Assembly (NCBI RefSeq): GCF_030816965.1
Contig: NZ_JAUSYQ010000002.1
Coordinates: 6,686,001 to 6,750,000, forward strand
Length of the DNA: 64,000 nucleotides
Direction of reading: 5' to 3'
Source of the DNA: Streptomyces canus
Lineage (GTDB): Bacteria > Actinomycetota > Actinomycetes > Streptomycetales > Streptomycetaceae
The notes beneath the pieces are model-generated. The model worked only from the letters and a program-made list of their open reading frames with translations, was not told the origin of the DNA and did not search any database. This document shows, piece after piece, positions 26,147 through 33,877 of the stretch. The first letter of the stretch is position 1, and every line of letters starts with the position of its first letter. The position numbers and the translations under genes were made by a program.

Positions 26147-26824
26147 ATGGACTCCCAGACTCTGAGTGCGCACCGCGCCGCCCCGACCGGCGTCCGTATG
26201 AGTGTGCACAGCTCCAAGACGCTCAAGGTCACCATGGTCACCGGGCAGGACCTGATCGCCAAGGCCGGCTCGATGATCGCGTACGACGGTTACGTGCAGT
26301 TCGACGGGGCGCCCGCGAGCCTGCGCCGTTCGGCGGAGGAGATGGTCAGCGGCGAGGGCGGCAAGTTGATGCTGGCCCGCGGCGACGGCGACCTGTATCT
26401 CGCGGACTACGGCGGCGACATCCTCGTCCTGCACCTCAACGGCGAGGCACTCTCGGTCAACGGCGCCACCCTGCTGGCCTGCGACGCCTCACTGGAACTG
26501 GCCATCGAGCCGGTCAAGGGACTCGCCAAGCTGTCCGGCTCGGGCCTGACCAATCTCGTCATCAAGGGCACCGGCTGGGTCGCCCTGGTCAGCCGGGGCA
26601 TCCCGATGGCCCTGGACTGCGCCGAACGCGAGACGTACGTCGACCCGGACGCCCTCGTCGCCTGGACGACCGGCCTGGAGATGAAGGCCCGCCGCACCAT
26701 CAAGGCGAGCGCCCTCATCGGCCGCGGCAGCGGCGAGGCCTTCCAGATCGGCTTCAAGGGACAGGGCTTCGTCGTCGTCCAGCCGAGCGAGGACACCGGC
26801 GACCGATTCAAGATCCGGGGCTGA
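26147..26824 (+). CDS. AIM24 family protein
   Basis: 225 residues from ATG 26147, four bases after the preceding stop, so co-translated with the TerD-AIM24 gene. The domain is seen from LIAKAGSMIAYDGYVQFDG through LARGDGDLYLADYGG to GFVVVQPSED at the end. No signal peptide or membrane segment is present. It is a single-domain paralogue of the AIM24 part of its neighbours; function is unknown. Confidence 0.87.
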   Translation: MDSQTLSAHRAAPTGVRMSVHSSKTLKVTMVTGQDLIAKAGSMIAYDGYVQFDGAPASLRRSAEEMVSGEGGKLMLARGDGDLYLADYGGDILVLHLNGEALSVNGATLLACDASLELAIEPVKGLAKLSGSGLTNLVIKGTGWVALVSRGIPMALDCAERETYVDPDALVAWTTGLEMKARRTIKASALIGRGSGEAFQIGFKGQGFVVVQPSEDTGDRFKIRG

Positions 26825-26843
26825 GGGGAGCACCAGGCACATC

Positions 26844-27581
26844 ATGCACAGCACACTGTTCGCACATGTCCCGGTCGAGTCGACCGGGCGTTACACCCTG
26901 CAGAACCCGCAGCTCCTGAAGACCGACGTCACCCAGGGCAGCAGCGCCGTTCTCGCCCGGCAGGGCGCCATGGTGGCCTTCGAGGGTCAGGTCGAGTTCG
27001 ACAGCCAGTACCGCAACCGCAGTTGGCGCAACGTCGAGCGGATGACCGGCGAGCGCCTCGAACTCATGCGCTGCAAGGGCAACGGCATCGTCTACCTGGC
27101 CAACCTCGCCCAGCACCTGCACATCATGGAGGTCGGCAGGGGCATCACGGTCGACAGCTCCTACGTCCTGGCCTTCGACGGCTCCCTCGGTGTCGGCATC
27201 GTCGCGGTGGACAGCGCCGTCGAGGTGGCCGCCGCGGGCGCCTACAACCTGGAGCTGTCCGGCTCCGGCCAGGTCGTCCTCATGACCTCCGGCGAGCCGC
27301 TCGTGCTGGAGGTGGGACCGGACAAGAACGTCTGCGTCGACTCCGACGCCGTCATCGCCTGGTCCACGTCCCTGCGCACCCAGCTCCAGGCGCCCACCTC
27401 CACCTCCGGAGTGTGGCGCCGCCGGGGGACCACCGGCGAAGGCTGGGAGATGCACTTCGGCGGCACGGGCCACGTCCTGGTCCAGCCCAGCGAACTGCTG
27501 CCGCCGCAGGGCATGCGCAACGGCGGCGTGCTCGGCCAGTTCGGCATGCGCGGCAACTCCCTGGGCGGCAGCAACAGCTGA
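26844..27581 (+). CDS. AIM24 family protein
   Basis: 245 residues from ATG 26844, 19 bp after the previous gene, with GAGGGGAGC upstream. AIM24 signatures are LARQGAMVAFEGQVEFD, LMRCKGNGIVYLAN and GHVLVQPSELLPP. It adds a flexible C-terminus rich in Gly, Asn and Ser. It is the last gene of the three-gene unit, followed by a clear terminator. Confidence 0.87.
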   Translation: MHSTLFAHVPVESTGRYTLQNPQLLKTDVTQGSSAVLARQGAMVAFEGQVEFDSQYRNRSWRNVERMTGERLELMRCKGNGIVYLANLAQHLHIMEVGRGITVDSSYVLAFDGSLGVGIVAVDSAVEVAAAGAYNLELSGSGQVVLMTSGEPLVLEVGPDKNVCVDSDAVIAWSTSLRTQLQAPTSTSGVWRRRGTTGEGWEMHFGGTGHVLVQPSELLPPQGMRNGGVLGQFGMRGNSLGGSNS

Positions 27582-27598
27582 CGTCCCGGACGGCACCT

Positions 27599-27633
27599 GT
27601 AGGGGGCGACCACCATGGGCGGTCGCCCCCTAC
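27599..27633. terminator. Terminator after the AIM24 operon
   Basis: GTAGGGGGCGACC (27599-27611) and GGTCGCCCCCTAC (27621-27633) form a perfect 13-bp stem with a 9-base loop. Confidence 0.8.
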
Positions 27634-27643
27634 AACATGGCTC

Positions 27644-27682
27644 GAGCACATGGGCCGAGCACATGGGCCGAGCACGTGGGCC
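27644..27682. repeat. Three tandem 13-bp repeats
   Basis: GAGCACATGGGCC occurs at 27644, 27657 and, with one change (GAGCACGTGGGCC), at 27670, between the AIM24 terminator and the end of the NUDIX gene. Its role is unknown. Confidence 0.75.
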
Positions 27683-27691
27683 GAGAAAAGC

Positions 27692-28213
27692 TCACAGCCT
27701 CGAGCGGGTCGCTTCCAGCAGTCGTACGACCGAATCGTCCGCCACGGCCGCCACCTCGTCGTAGGCGAACCACCGCACGTCGAGCGATTCGTCGCTGACC
27801 GTCTCCACGGCCCCGGACGGAGCGAGCGCCGAGTACTGGACGTCGAAGTGGCAGTGGCACGGCGGCGGAATCGGATGCCGGTCCAGGCGCACCGGGCCGC
27901 CCGGCAGCAGTGTCAGGCCAGGAATGCCGGACTCCTCCGTCGCCTCGCGCAGGGCCGCCGCCTCCAGGGAGGTGTCGCCCGGTTCGCAGTGGCCGCCCAT
28001 CTGCAGCCACATGCCCAGCTTCTTGTGGAGGGTCAGCAGAGCCCGGCCGCGCTCGGGGTCGACGACCAGGGCACTCGCCGTGATGTGGCCCTCCTCGCAG
28101 GCCTTCCACATGCCGTCCGGGTGTGCCGCCAGATGGTCCAGGTAGGCCTGGCGAAGATCCGCCTGGTCCTCGTATCCCTTGAGGACCAGGGCGGCGTCGT
28201 CATGGAGGGTCAC
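27692..28213 (-). CDS. NUDIX hydrolase
   Basis: 173 residues from GTG 28213, which overlaps the stop of the DUF2342 gene (GTGA). The Nudix box is MGGHCEPGDTSLEAAALREA followed by TEESGI, with Asp where the first box Glu is usual. HCHFDVQYSALAP downstream resembles the substrate-binding strand. It is predicted to be a cytosolic diphosphatase of unknown substrate. Confidence 0.85.
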   Translation of the reverse strand: MTLHDDAALVLKGYEDQADLRQAYLDHLAAHPDGMWKACEEGHITASALVVDPERGRALLTLHKKLGMWLQMGGHCEPGDTSLEAAALREATEESGIPGLTLLPGGPVRLDRHPIPPPCHCHFDVQYSALAPSGAVETVSDESLDVRWFAYDEVAAVADDSVVRLLEATRSRL

Positions 28214-29640
28214 TCTGCGCTGCCGCCCTCGGTGGAGTCGTCCTTCTTCTTGAGGTCGGGCTTGTCCGCGGCCTCGCCGAGCATCTTGTCCAGCTCGGAG
28301 AAGTCCAGCTGCTCACGGTGCACGAAGCCGTCCGGGTCGTCCAGGTCGGACGCGGTCGGCAGCATGTCCGGGTGGGACCACAGGCCGTCACGGCCGTCGA
28401 CACCGCGTGCGTCGGTGAGCGAGGCCCACAGACGGGAGGCGTCCCGCAGGCGGCGCGGACGCAGCTCGAGCCCGATCAGCGTGGCGAACGTCTGCTCGGC
28501 CGGACCGCCCGAGGCGCGGCGGCGGCGCAGGGTCTCGCGCAGCGCGTCGGCGGACGACAGACGCGGCTTCGCGGCCGCGTGGACCACCGCGTCCACCCAG
28601 CCCTCCACGAGCGCCAGCGCGGTCTCCAGACGGGCCAGGGCCGCCTTCTGCTCCGGGGTGTCCTCCGGCTGGAACATCCCCTGCTGAAGGGCGTCCTGCA
28701 GCTGCTCGGGGTTCTGCGGGTCGAACTGGCCGACCACGTCCTCCAGCTTGGCGGTGTCGACCTTGATCCCGCGCGCGTAGCCGTCGACCGCGCCGTACAG
28801 GTGCGAGCGCAGCCACGGCACGTGCGCGAAGAGGCGCTGGTGGGCGGCCTCGCGCAGGGCGAGATACAGCCGCACCTCGTCCTTGGGCACGCCGAGGTCC
28901 TTGCCGAAGGCCTCGATGTTCGCCGGCAGCAGCGCGGCCTTGCCGGCCGGGCCGAGCGGCAGGCCGATGTCGGTGGAGCCGACGACCTCGCCCGCGAGCA
29001 CACCCACGGCCTGCCCGATCTGGGTGCCGAACATGGCCCCGCCCATCGAGCGCATCATGCCGATCAGCGGGCCCGCCATGGCCTGCATCTCCTCCGGCAG
29101 GACATCACCCATGGCATTGCCCACGCGCTCGGCGACCGGGTCGACGAGCTCCTTCCACGCGGGCAGGGTCGCCTCGACCCACTCCGCGCGGGACCATGCC
29201 ACGGCGGAGCCCGCCCCGGACGGCAGCGACGTCGCGTCGTCGAGCCACAGGTCCGCAAGGCGCACGGCCTCCTGGACCGCGGTGCGCTCGGCGGGGCCGA
29301 TGCTCGCGTCCTTGGTGCCGTCCGCGGTGCCCTGGGACACCGTCTGGCGGGCGATCTGCTTGGCCATGTCCCAGTTCACGGGGCCGCCCTCGTACGAGAG
29401 CATCTGGCCCAGCTGCTGGAAGGCGGCGCCCAGGTCGGTGGGGTTCAGTGAACCGAACATGGCTGCGAGCGGATTGTCCGCACCGGGGCCGCCAAAGCCT
29501 CCGGCTCCGGGCAGACCGCCGAAACCGAACGGGTTGGCCGGTCCCTGACCACCACCGCTCTCCTGGTCCTTCTTCTTGCCCTCGTCGCCGTCGTCCGGCT
29601 CCTCCGGCGGAAGGCCGAATCCGAATGGGGTGTCACTCAC
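28210..29640 (-). CDS. DUF2342 zincin-like protein (Rv3195-type)
   Basis: 476 residues from GTG 29640 (VSDTPFGFGL) with GAGGAA upstream. The first 60 residues are acidic and Gly-rich. The remainder fits the actinobacterial DUF2342 family, sometimes named coenzyme F420 biosynthesis-associated or zinc-dependent metalloprotease. The helix expected to hold the metal site reads LALREAAHQRLFAHVPWL, that is REAAH where an HExxH would be needed. A catalytic role is therefore uncertain. It is coupled to the NUDIX gene and diverges from the epimerase gene. Confidence 0.75.
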   Translation of the reverse strand: MSDTPFGFGLPPEEPDDGDEGKKKDQESGGGQGPANPFGFGGLPGAGGFGGPGADNPLAAMFGSLNPTDLGAAFQQLGQMLSYEGGPVNWDMAKQIARQTVSQGTADGTKDASIGPAERTAVQEAVRLADLWLDDATSLPSGAGSAVAWSRAEWVEATLPAWKELVDPVAERVGNAMGDVLPEEMQAMAGPLIGMMRSMGGAMFGTQIGQAVGVLAGEVVGSTDIGLPLGPAGKAALLPANIEAFGKDLGVPKDEVRLYLALREAAHQRLFAHVPWLRSHLYGAVDGYARGIKVDTAKLEDVVGQFDPQNPEQLQDALQQGMFQPEDTPEQKAALARLETALALVEGWVDAVVHAAAKPRLSSADALRETLRRRRASGGPAEQTFATLIGLELRPRRLRDASRLWASLTDARGVDGRDGLWSHPDMLPTASDLDDPDGFVHREQLDFSELDKMLGEAADKPDLKKKDDSTEGGSAE

Positions 29641-29832
29641 GGGATTCCTCGGCTGGTAAGGCCACCGGTTGCCTCCGGCGGCGCGGCTGCCCGATAACAC
29701 CCCCCAGCGTAGACACCGACGGCCGTTAGGGCCTCGGTGCTCCGCCGACTCTCCGCCTGCGGCAGGATGGATGCCACCTGGTACGTACGCGTCACTCGCG
29801 TTCCTACTGAAGACAACCGCTGGAGACGCCCG

Positions 29833-30948
29833 GTGAGTTCCCCTGATCCGCAGGTTCGCGCAGCGCGAAACCAGTCAACCAACCCCGCCGCGCTCCGGCC
29901 AGTCGTCGCGGTCACCGGTGCCGCGTCCGGCATCGGAGCGCTGCTCACCGAGCGGCTGGCCGCCTCGGAGGAGATCAAGCAGGTCATCGCGCTGGACGAG
30001 CGGCGTGGTGAGTGCGCCGCGGCGCAGTGGCACATCCTGGATGTGCGGGATCCGGCCATCGCGGAGAAACTGCGCGGGGCCGACGTCGTGGTGCATCTGG
30101 CACTCGACCTCGATCTGGAGACGGACCCGGCCGCGCGTACGGCGTACAACGTCCGGGGGACACAGACCGTGCTGACCGCCGCGGCGGCCGCCGGTGTCCA
30201 CCGGGTCGTGCTGTGCACCTCCGCCATGGTCTACGGGGCGCTTCCGGACAACGAACTGCCCCTCTCGGAGGACGCCGAGCTGCGGGCCACAGCGGAGGCG
30301 ACCGGGGTCGGGGATCTGCTGGAGATCGAGCGGCTCGCGCGGCGGGCCCCTCGGGCACATCCCGGGCTCAATGTCACCGTCGTGCGGCCTGCCGTGCTGG
30401 TGGGCGGAGGGACCGACACCGCTCTGACCCGGTACTTCGAGTCCCCGCGGCTGCTGGTCGTGGCCGGGTCCCGGCCCGCCTGGCAGTTCTGCCATGTCGA
30501 GGATCTGTGCAGCGCTCTGGAGTACGCCGTCCTGGAGAAGGTCGACGGCGAGCTGGCCGTCGGATGCGACGGGTGGCTGGAGCAGGAGGAGATCGAGGAG
30601 CTCAGCGGGATCCGCCGGATGGAGCTGCCGTCGGCGGTCGCGCTGGGGGCAGCGGCCCGGCTGCACCGGATCGGGCTGACGCCGTCTCCCGCGGGGGATC
30701 TCGCGTACACGATGTACCCCTGGGTGGTGAGCGGGAGCCGGCTGCATGACGCCGGGTGGCGGCCGCAGTGGACCAACGAGGAGGTGCTCGCGGAGCTGCT
30801 GGAGGAGGTCGCCGGGCGGCACACGGTCGCCGGGCGGCGGCTGGGGCGGAAGGACGCGACGGCAGCGGGGGCCGCGGGGGCGACGGTGGCGCTGCTCGGT
30901 GCGGCGGCTGTGGTGCGGCGGGCCCGGAAGGCGCGGCGGCGGATCTGA
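29833..30948 (+). CDS. NAD-dependent epimerase/dehydratase family (extended SDR)
   Basis: 371 residues from GTG 29833 with GGAG nine bases upstream. The dinucleotide-binding loop is VAVTGAASGIGALL, followed by HILDVRDPA and VVHLALDLD. The usual Ser-Tyr pair is seen in CTSAMVYGA, but no lysine follows three residues after the tyrosine, so catalysis may differ. The C-terminus has GATVALLGAAAVVRRARKARR, a weak hydrophobic segment with a basic tail that may touch the membrane. The substrate is unknown. Confidence 0.8.
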   Translation: MSSPDPQVRAARNQSTNPAALRPVVAVTGAASGIGALLTERLAASEEIKQVIALDERRGECAAAQWHILDVRDPAIAEKLRGADVVVHLALDLDLETDPAARTAYNVRGTQTVLTAAAAAGVHRVVLCTSAMVYGALPDNELPLSEDAELRATAEATGVGDLLEIERLARRAPRAHPGLNVTVVRPAVLVGGGTDTALTRYFESPRLLVVAGSRPAWQFCHVEDLCSALEYAVLEKVDGELAVGCDGWLEQEEIEELSGIRRMELPSAVALGAAARLHRIGLTPSPAGDLAYTMYPWVVSGSRLHDAGWRPQWTNEEVLAELLEEVAGRHTVAGRRLGRKDATAAGAAGATVALLGAAAVVRRARKARRRI

Positions 30949-30969
30949 GGGTGCCGGGGTCGGCGCCGG

Positions 30970-31063
30970 GTTCCTCTCGCCCCCGCCGCCCCTACCCGTC
31001 CCGTTCTCAGGGGGCTCCGCCCACTGGATCCCCGCTCCTCGAACGCCGGAGCGGCTGTAGGTC
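30970..31063. repeat. Streptomyces interspersed intergenic repeat
   Basis: The sequence TTCCTCTCGCCCCCGCCGCC followed by CCTACCCGTCCC, GGGGGCTCCGCCC and CTCGAACGCCGGAGCGGCTG belongs to a high-copy GC-rich intergenic repeat that I recognise from many Streptomyces genomes. It fills most of the gap before moaE. Confidence 0.65.
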
Positions 31064-31139
31064 GCTCCAAAGCTCCACGCACGCGTGCCGGACGATCACG
31101 CTGTTCCCCGTTGTCTCCGGCGTGCGGCACGATGGACGC

Positions 31140-31601
31140 ATGGCACCGACTTACGACCATCCCGGCGAGCAGGCCGCGCAGGACCCCATCAAGCTGATCG
31201 CCGTCCGTGAGACCGCGCTCTCCCTCGACGAGGTCTTCCGGGCCGTCGGGGACGACTCCGCCGGGGGGACCGCCCTGTTCGTCGGGACCGTCAGGAATCA
31301 CGACGGGGGAGCCGACGTCGACAAGCTCGGGTATTCGTGTCACCCCAGTGCCGAGGCCGAGATGCGGCGGGTCGCCGAAAAGGTCGTCGCCGAGTTTCCG
31401 GTGCGGGCCCTCGCCGCCGTGCATCGGGTCGGGGATCTCGGGGTCGGGGATCTCGCCGTCGTCGTCGCCGTTTCCTGCCCTCACAGGGGAGAGGCCTTCG
31501 AGGCCTGCCGGAAGCTGATCGACGATCTCAAGCACGAAGTGCCGATCTGGAAGCACCAGACGTTTTCTGACGGTTCGGAGGAATGGGTCGGCGCCTGCTG
31601 A
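31140..31601 (+). CDS. moaE: Molybdopterin synthase catalytic subunit
   Basis: 153 residues from ATG 31140. MoaE receives sulfur from MoaD thiocarboxylate to convert precursor Z into molybdopterin. Seen motifs are FVGTVRNHDGG near residue 43-53, YSCHPSAEAEM, VHRVGDLGVGD, HRGEAFEACR, and the active-site lysines in KHEVPIWKHQ. The start lies 16 bp after TCCGGCGTGCGG with no strong ribosome site. No other molybdenum-cofactor gene lies nearby. Confidence 0.92.
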   Translation: MAPTYDHPGEQAAQDPIKLIAVRETALSLDEVFRAVGDDSAGGTALFVGTVRNHDGGADVDKLGYSCHPSAEAEMRRVAEKVVAEFPVRALAAVHRVGDLGVGDLAVVVAVSCPHRGEAFEACRKLIDDLKHEVPIWKHQTFSDGSEEWVGAC

Positions 31602-31723
31602 GCCCTTCCTTCGCCCCTCCGGTTGCGTAACTGTCCCCCTGGCGTGAGCGTTGTCAGTGCGGATGGTTAATCTGCTGATCAGTCAGTTTTGGCGGTCGTT
31701 CAGCGCGGGGTCGGGAGGTCGGC

Positions 31724-31888
31724 ATGGGGGCGCTCATCTGGTTGTTGATTCCGTTCGTGGCCGCGGTCGCCGCCGGGTTGTGGGGCAGCTGGGCCAACCG
31801 GACCCGGCGGATGCGCAGTGACGGCCCCGAGCTCGACGGTTACGCCCGTTTCCGCGCCGCGATGGAGAAGTCGCACTCCGGTACCTGA
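31724..31888 (+). CDS. Small single-span membrane protein
   Basis: 54 residues from ATG 31724 with GGGAGG seven bases upstream. An N-terminal hydrophobic helix (LIWLLIPFVAAVAAGLWG) is followed by a basic segment NRTRRMR and a short polar tail. The helix, good ribosome site and third-position GC bias support a real gene. Function is unknown; it precedes the PDZ protease gene by 61 bp. Confidence 0.7.
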   Translation: MGALIWLLIPFVAAVAAGLWGSWANRTRRMRSDGPELDGYARFRAAMEKSHSGT

Positions 31889-31949
31889 CGACCGGGTGAC
31901 GACGGCGCCCTGACAATGGTCCGACAGGAGCGTCCCGTACTGTCGTGCC

Positions 31950-33047
31950 ATGCCACGCCGCACCGCGACGATGCTCGCCTCCACCCTGATGCTGATCGCA
32001 CTCCTGTGCGCGGGAGTCTTCATCAAAGTGCCCTATGCCGAGATGTCACCGGGCCCCACGGTGAACACCCTCGGGGACCACGGCGGCGAGCCGGTGCTGC
32101 AGATCTCCGGGCGCAAGACGTATCCGACGAGCGGTCACCTGAACATGACCACGGTCCGGGTCACCAGCGCCGACTACAAGATGAACCTCGTCGAGGCCGT
32201 GTACGGCTGGCTCGCGCACGACAACAAGGTCGTACCGCACGACACCCTCTATCCGGACGGCAAGACCGAGGAGCAGTCCACTCAGGAGAACGCCGAGGAG
32301 TTCAGCCAGTCCCAGGAGAGCGCCAAGGTCGCCGCCCTGAAGGAACTGGACGTCCCGGTGCAGGCCTGGGTGATCGTCTCCACCGTCGTGAAGGACTCCC
32401 CGGCAGAGGGCAGACTGCACGCAGGTGACGTGATCAAGGCCGTCGACGGTACGACGGTGAAGGCGCCGGACGACGTCGCCAAGCTGGTCACCAAGCACAA
32501 GCCCGGCGAGGACGTCGTGTTCACGATCGTGCCCGCGAAGGAGCAGGCCGCCGCGGAGAAGGCGCACCGGACGGCGTCGAAGACCCAGAAGATCACGATC
32601 ACGACCAGGACGTCCGACGACGAGGGCGAGAAGCGCGCCATCGTCGGGATCGCCGCCGGGACCGACCACACCTTCCCGTTCACCGTCGACATCAAGCTCG
32701 CCGACGTCGGCGGCCCGAGCGCCGGTCTGATGTTCGCGCTCGGCATCTACGACAAGCTCACCCCGGGCAGCCTGACCGGCGGCACGTTCGTCGCCGGCAC
32801 CGGGACGATCGACGACGACGGCAAGGTCGGCCCGATCGGCGGCATCGAGATGAAGACGGTCGGCGCGCGCGACAAGGGCGCCCAGTACTTCCTGACGCCC
32901 GCCGACAACTGCGCGGCCGCCGCCAAGGACACCCCCGGCGGGCTCACCCTGGTCAAGGTGAACACCATCGACGACGCCCTCGGCGCGCTCAAGGACATCC
33001 GCGAGGGCAGGACGTCCGACCTGCCGAAGTGCACGACCAAGAGCTGA
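31950..33047 (+). CDS. Membrane-anchored PDZ/Lon-like serine protease (YlbL family)
   Basis: 365 residues from ATG 31950; TACTGT lies 6 bases upstream, a leaderless pattern. An N-terminal hydrophobic segment (residues 8-26) anchors it, with the rest outside the cell. A PDZ domain spans about 150-215 (SPAEGRLHAGDVIKAVDG). The C-terminal Lon-type protease domain has the catalytic serine in VGGPSAGLMFAL (about 253) and the catalytic lysine in GIEMKTVGARDKGAQ (about 300). This is the Rv3194c/YlbL type, next to UPF0182 as in mycobacteria. Confidence 0.92.
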   Translation: MPRRTATMLASTLMLIALLCAGVFIKVPYAEMSPGPTVNTLGDHGGEPVLQISGRKTYPTSGHLNMTTVRVTSADYKMNLVEAVYGWLAHDNKVVPHDTLYPDGKTEEQSTQENAEEFSQSQESAKVAALKELDVPVQAWVIVSTVVKDSPAEGRLHAGDVIKAVDGTTVKAPDDVAKLVTKHKPGEDVVFTIVPAKEQAAAEKAHRTASKTQKITITTRTSDDEGEKRAIVGIAAGTDHTFPFTVDIKLADVGGPSAGLMFALGIYDKLTPGSLTGGTFVAGTGTIDDDGKVGPIGGIEMKTVGARDKGAQYFLTPADNCAAAAKDTPGGLTLVKVNTIDDALGALKDIREGRTSDLPKCTTKS

Positions 33048-33060
33048 CCGGCACGCGCGT

Positions 33061-33110
33061 GTACGACGACGGGGGCGCCCCTCACACCGAGGGCGCCCCC
33101 GTCGTCGTAC
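33061..33110. terminator. 20-bp perfect hairpin terminator
   Basis: GTACGACGACGGGGGCGCCC (33061-33080) and its exact complement (33091-33110) with a 10-base loop, directly after the PDZ protease and facing the convergent 33183-33725 gene. Confidence 0.85.
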
Positions 33111-33111
33111 C

Positions 33112-33183
33112 GGAAGACCTGGAAGACCTGGAAGACCTGGAAAAGCTGGAAGACCTGGAAAAGCTGGAAGACCTGGAAGATCT
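33112..33183. repeat. Eight tandem 9-bp repeats
   Basis: GGAAGACCT-type units (variants GGAAAAGCT twice, GGAAGATCT last) repeat eight times between the hairpin and the stop codon of the minus-strand gene. It looks like a slippage-prone minisatellite in the 3' untranslated region of both convergent genes. Confidence 0.85.
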
Positions 33184-33725
33184 CAGTCCGCGAACGTCGC
33201 CGACAGGGCCTCCGCCAGGCCGGGAACCAGGTCGCGGCCCGTGAGGACCTCCGTCGGGGAGTCCTTCTCGCGCAGGCGCAGGGCCGAGTCGCGGGTGCCG
33301 TCGCGCAGGACCGCGACCGTCATACGGACCTCCTGGCGCGCCGGGTGCTCGGCGACCCACTTCGCCAACCCGTCCTCGCTCAGCCCCTGCGGGACGGACG
33401 CCTCGGCGGACGGCGGCAGCATCAGGCGCTCCACGGTGAGCGCGCAGCCGACGACCGCGTCGGGCCACGCGATGGTGCCGAGGAACTCGTCGAGCGGCTT
33501 GCCCGCGGGAATCTCGTCCTGCTCGATGGGGGTCAGACCCGAGGACTCCTGCGCGTCCTCCAGACCGAGCTGGCTCGCGAGAGCGGGTTCCTGAGCGCGC
33601 AGCTGTGCGGTGTCTACGAGGGCGAAGAGGCGAGCGGGCTGGTCCCAGCCGAGGCCGGAGGCGTACTCGTCGATCTCGAGTACGGCCCGGGTGAGCGGGC
33701 TCGCCGCCATGGGAGTGTTGGACAT
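33183..33725 (-). CDS. Conserved actinobacterial protein (PPA1357-like)
   Basis: 180 residues from ATG 33725. It is acidic and soluble, with the conserved-looking stretch EFLGTIAWPDAVVGCALTVE near the middle and a C-terminus LVPGLAEALSATFAD. The family is restricted to actinobacteria and usually lies beside the UPF0182 gene, as here (divergent). There is no catalytic motif. Function is unknown. Confidence 0.75.
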   Translation of the reverse strand: MSNTPMAASPLTRAVLEIDEYASGLGWDQPARLFALVDTAQLRAQEPALASQLGLEDAQESSGLTPIEQDEIPAGKPLDEFLGTIAWPDAVVGCALTVERLMLPPSAEASVPQGLSEDGLAKWVAEHPARQEVRMTVAVLRDGTRDSALRLREKDSPTEVLTGRDLVPGLAEALSATFAD

Positions 33726-33758
33726 GGTCACAATCCTGCCTCGTTCGTCACCGGAATC

Positions 33759-33785
33759 GGGAACCGAGTAAACGGTGAGTAAGTT
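33759..33785 (+). promoter_or_regulatory. Possible ECF-type promoter before the UPF0182 gene
   Basis: GGGAAC (33759-33764), 18 bases, GTT (33783-33785). It resembles the SigR pattern but has C in place of the final T of GGGAAT, so an ECF sigma factor is possible but weakly supported. It lies about 95 bp before the gene start. Confidence 0.3.
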
Positions 33786-33877
33786 GCATAGGTGTGGGCC
33801 CGCGATCACGGGGGCCACGGAGGGGCTCGCGAACACGGGGGCCTGACGGATCGACAGCGAACTTCGAGGTGCGCACC

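Noticed and set aside
30970..31063. A novel structured RNA before moaE (molybdenum-cofactor riboswitch)
   Set aside because: The sequence is the common Streptomyces intergenic repeat and lacks the Moco riboswitch core.
33029..33244. A protein with LEDLEKLEDL repeats on the plus strand
   Set aside because: It is only the translation of the 9-bp tandem repeat and of the terminator; no start site or family supports it.
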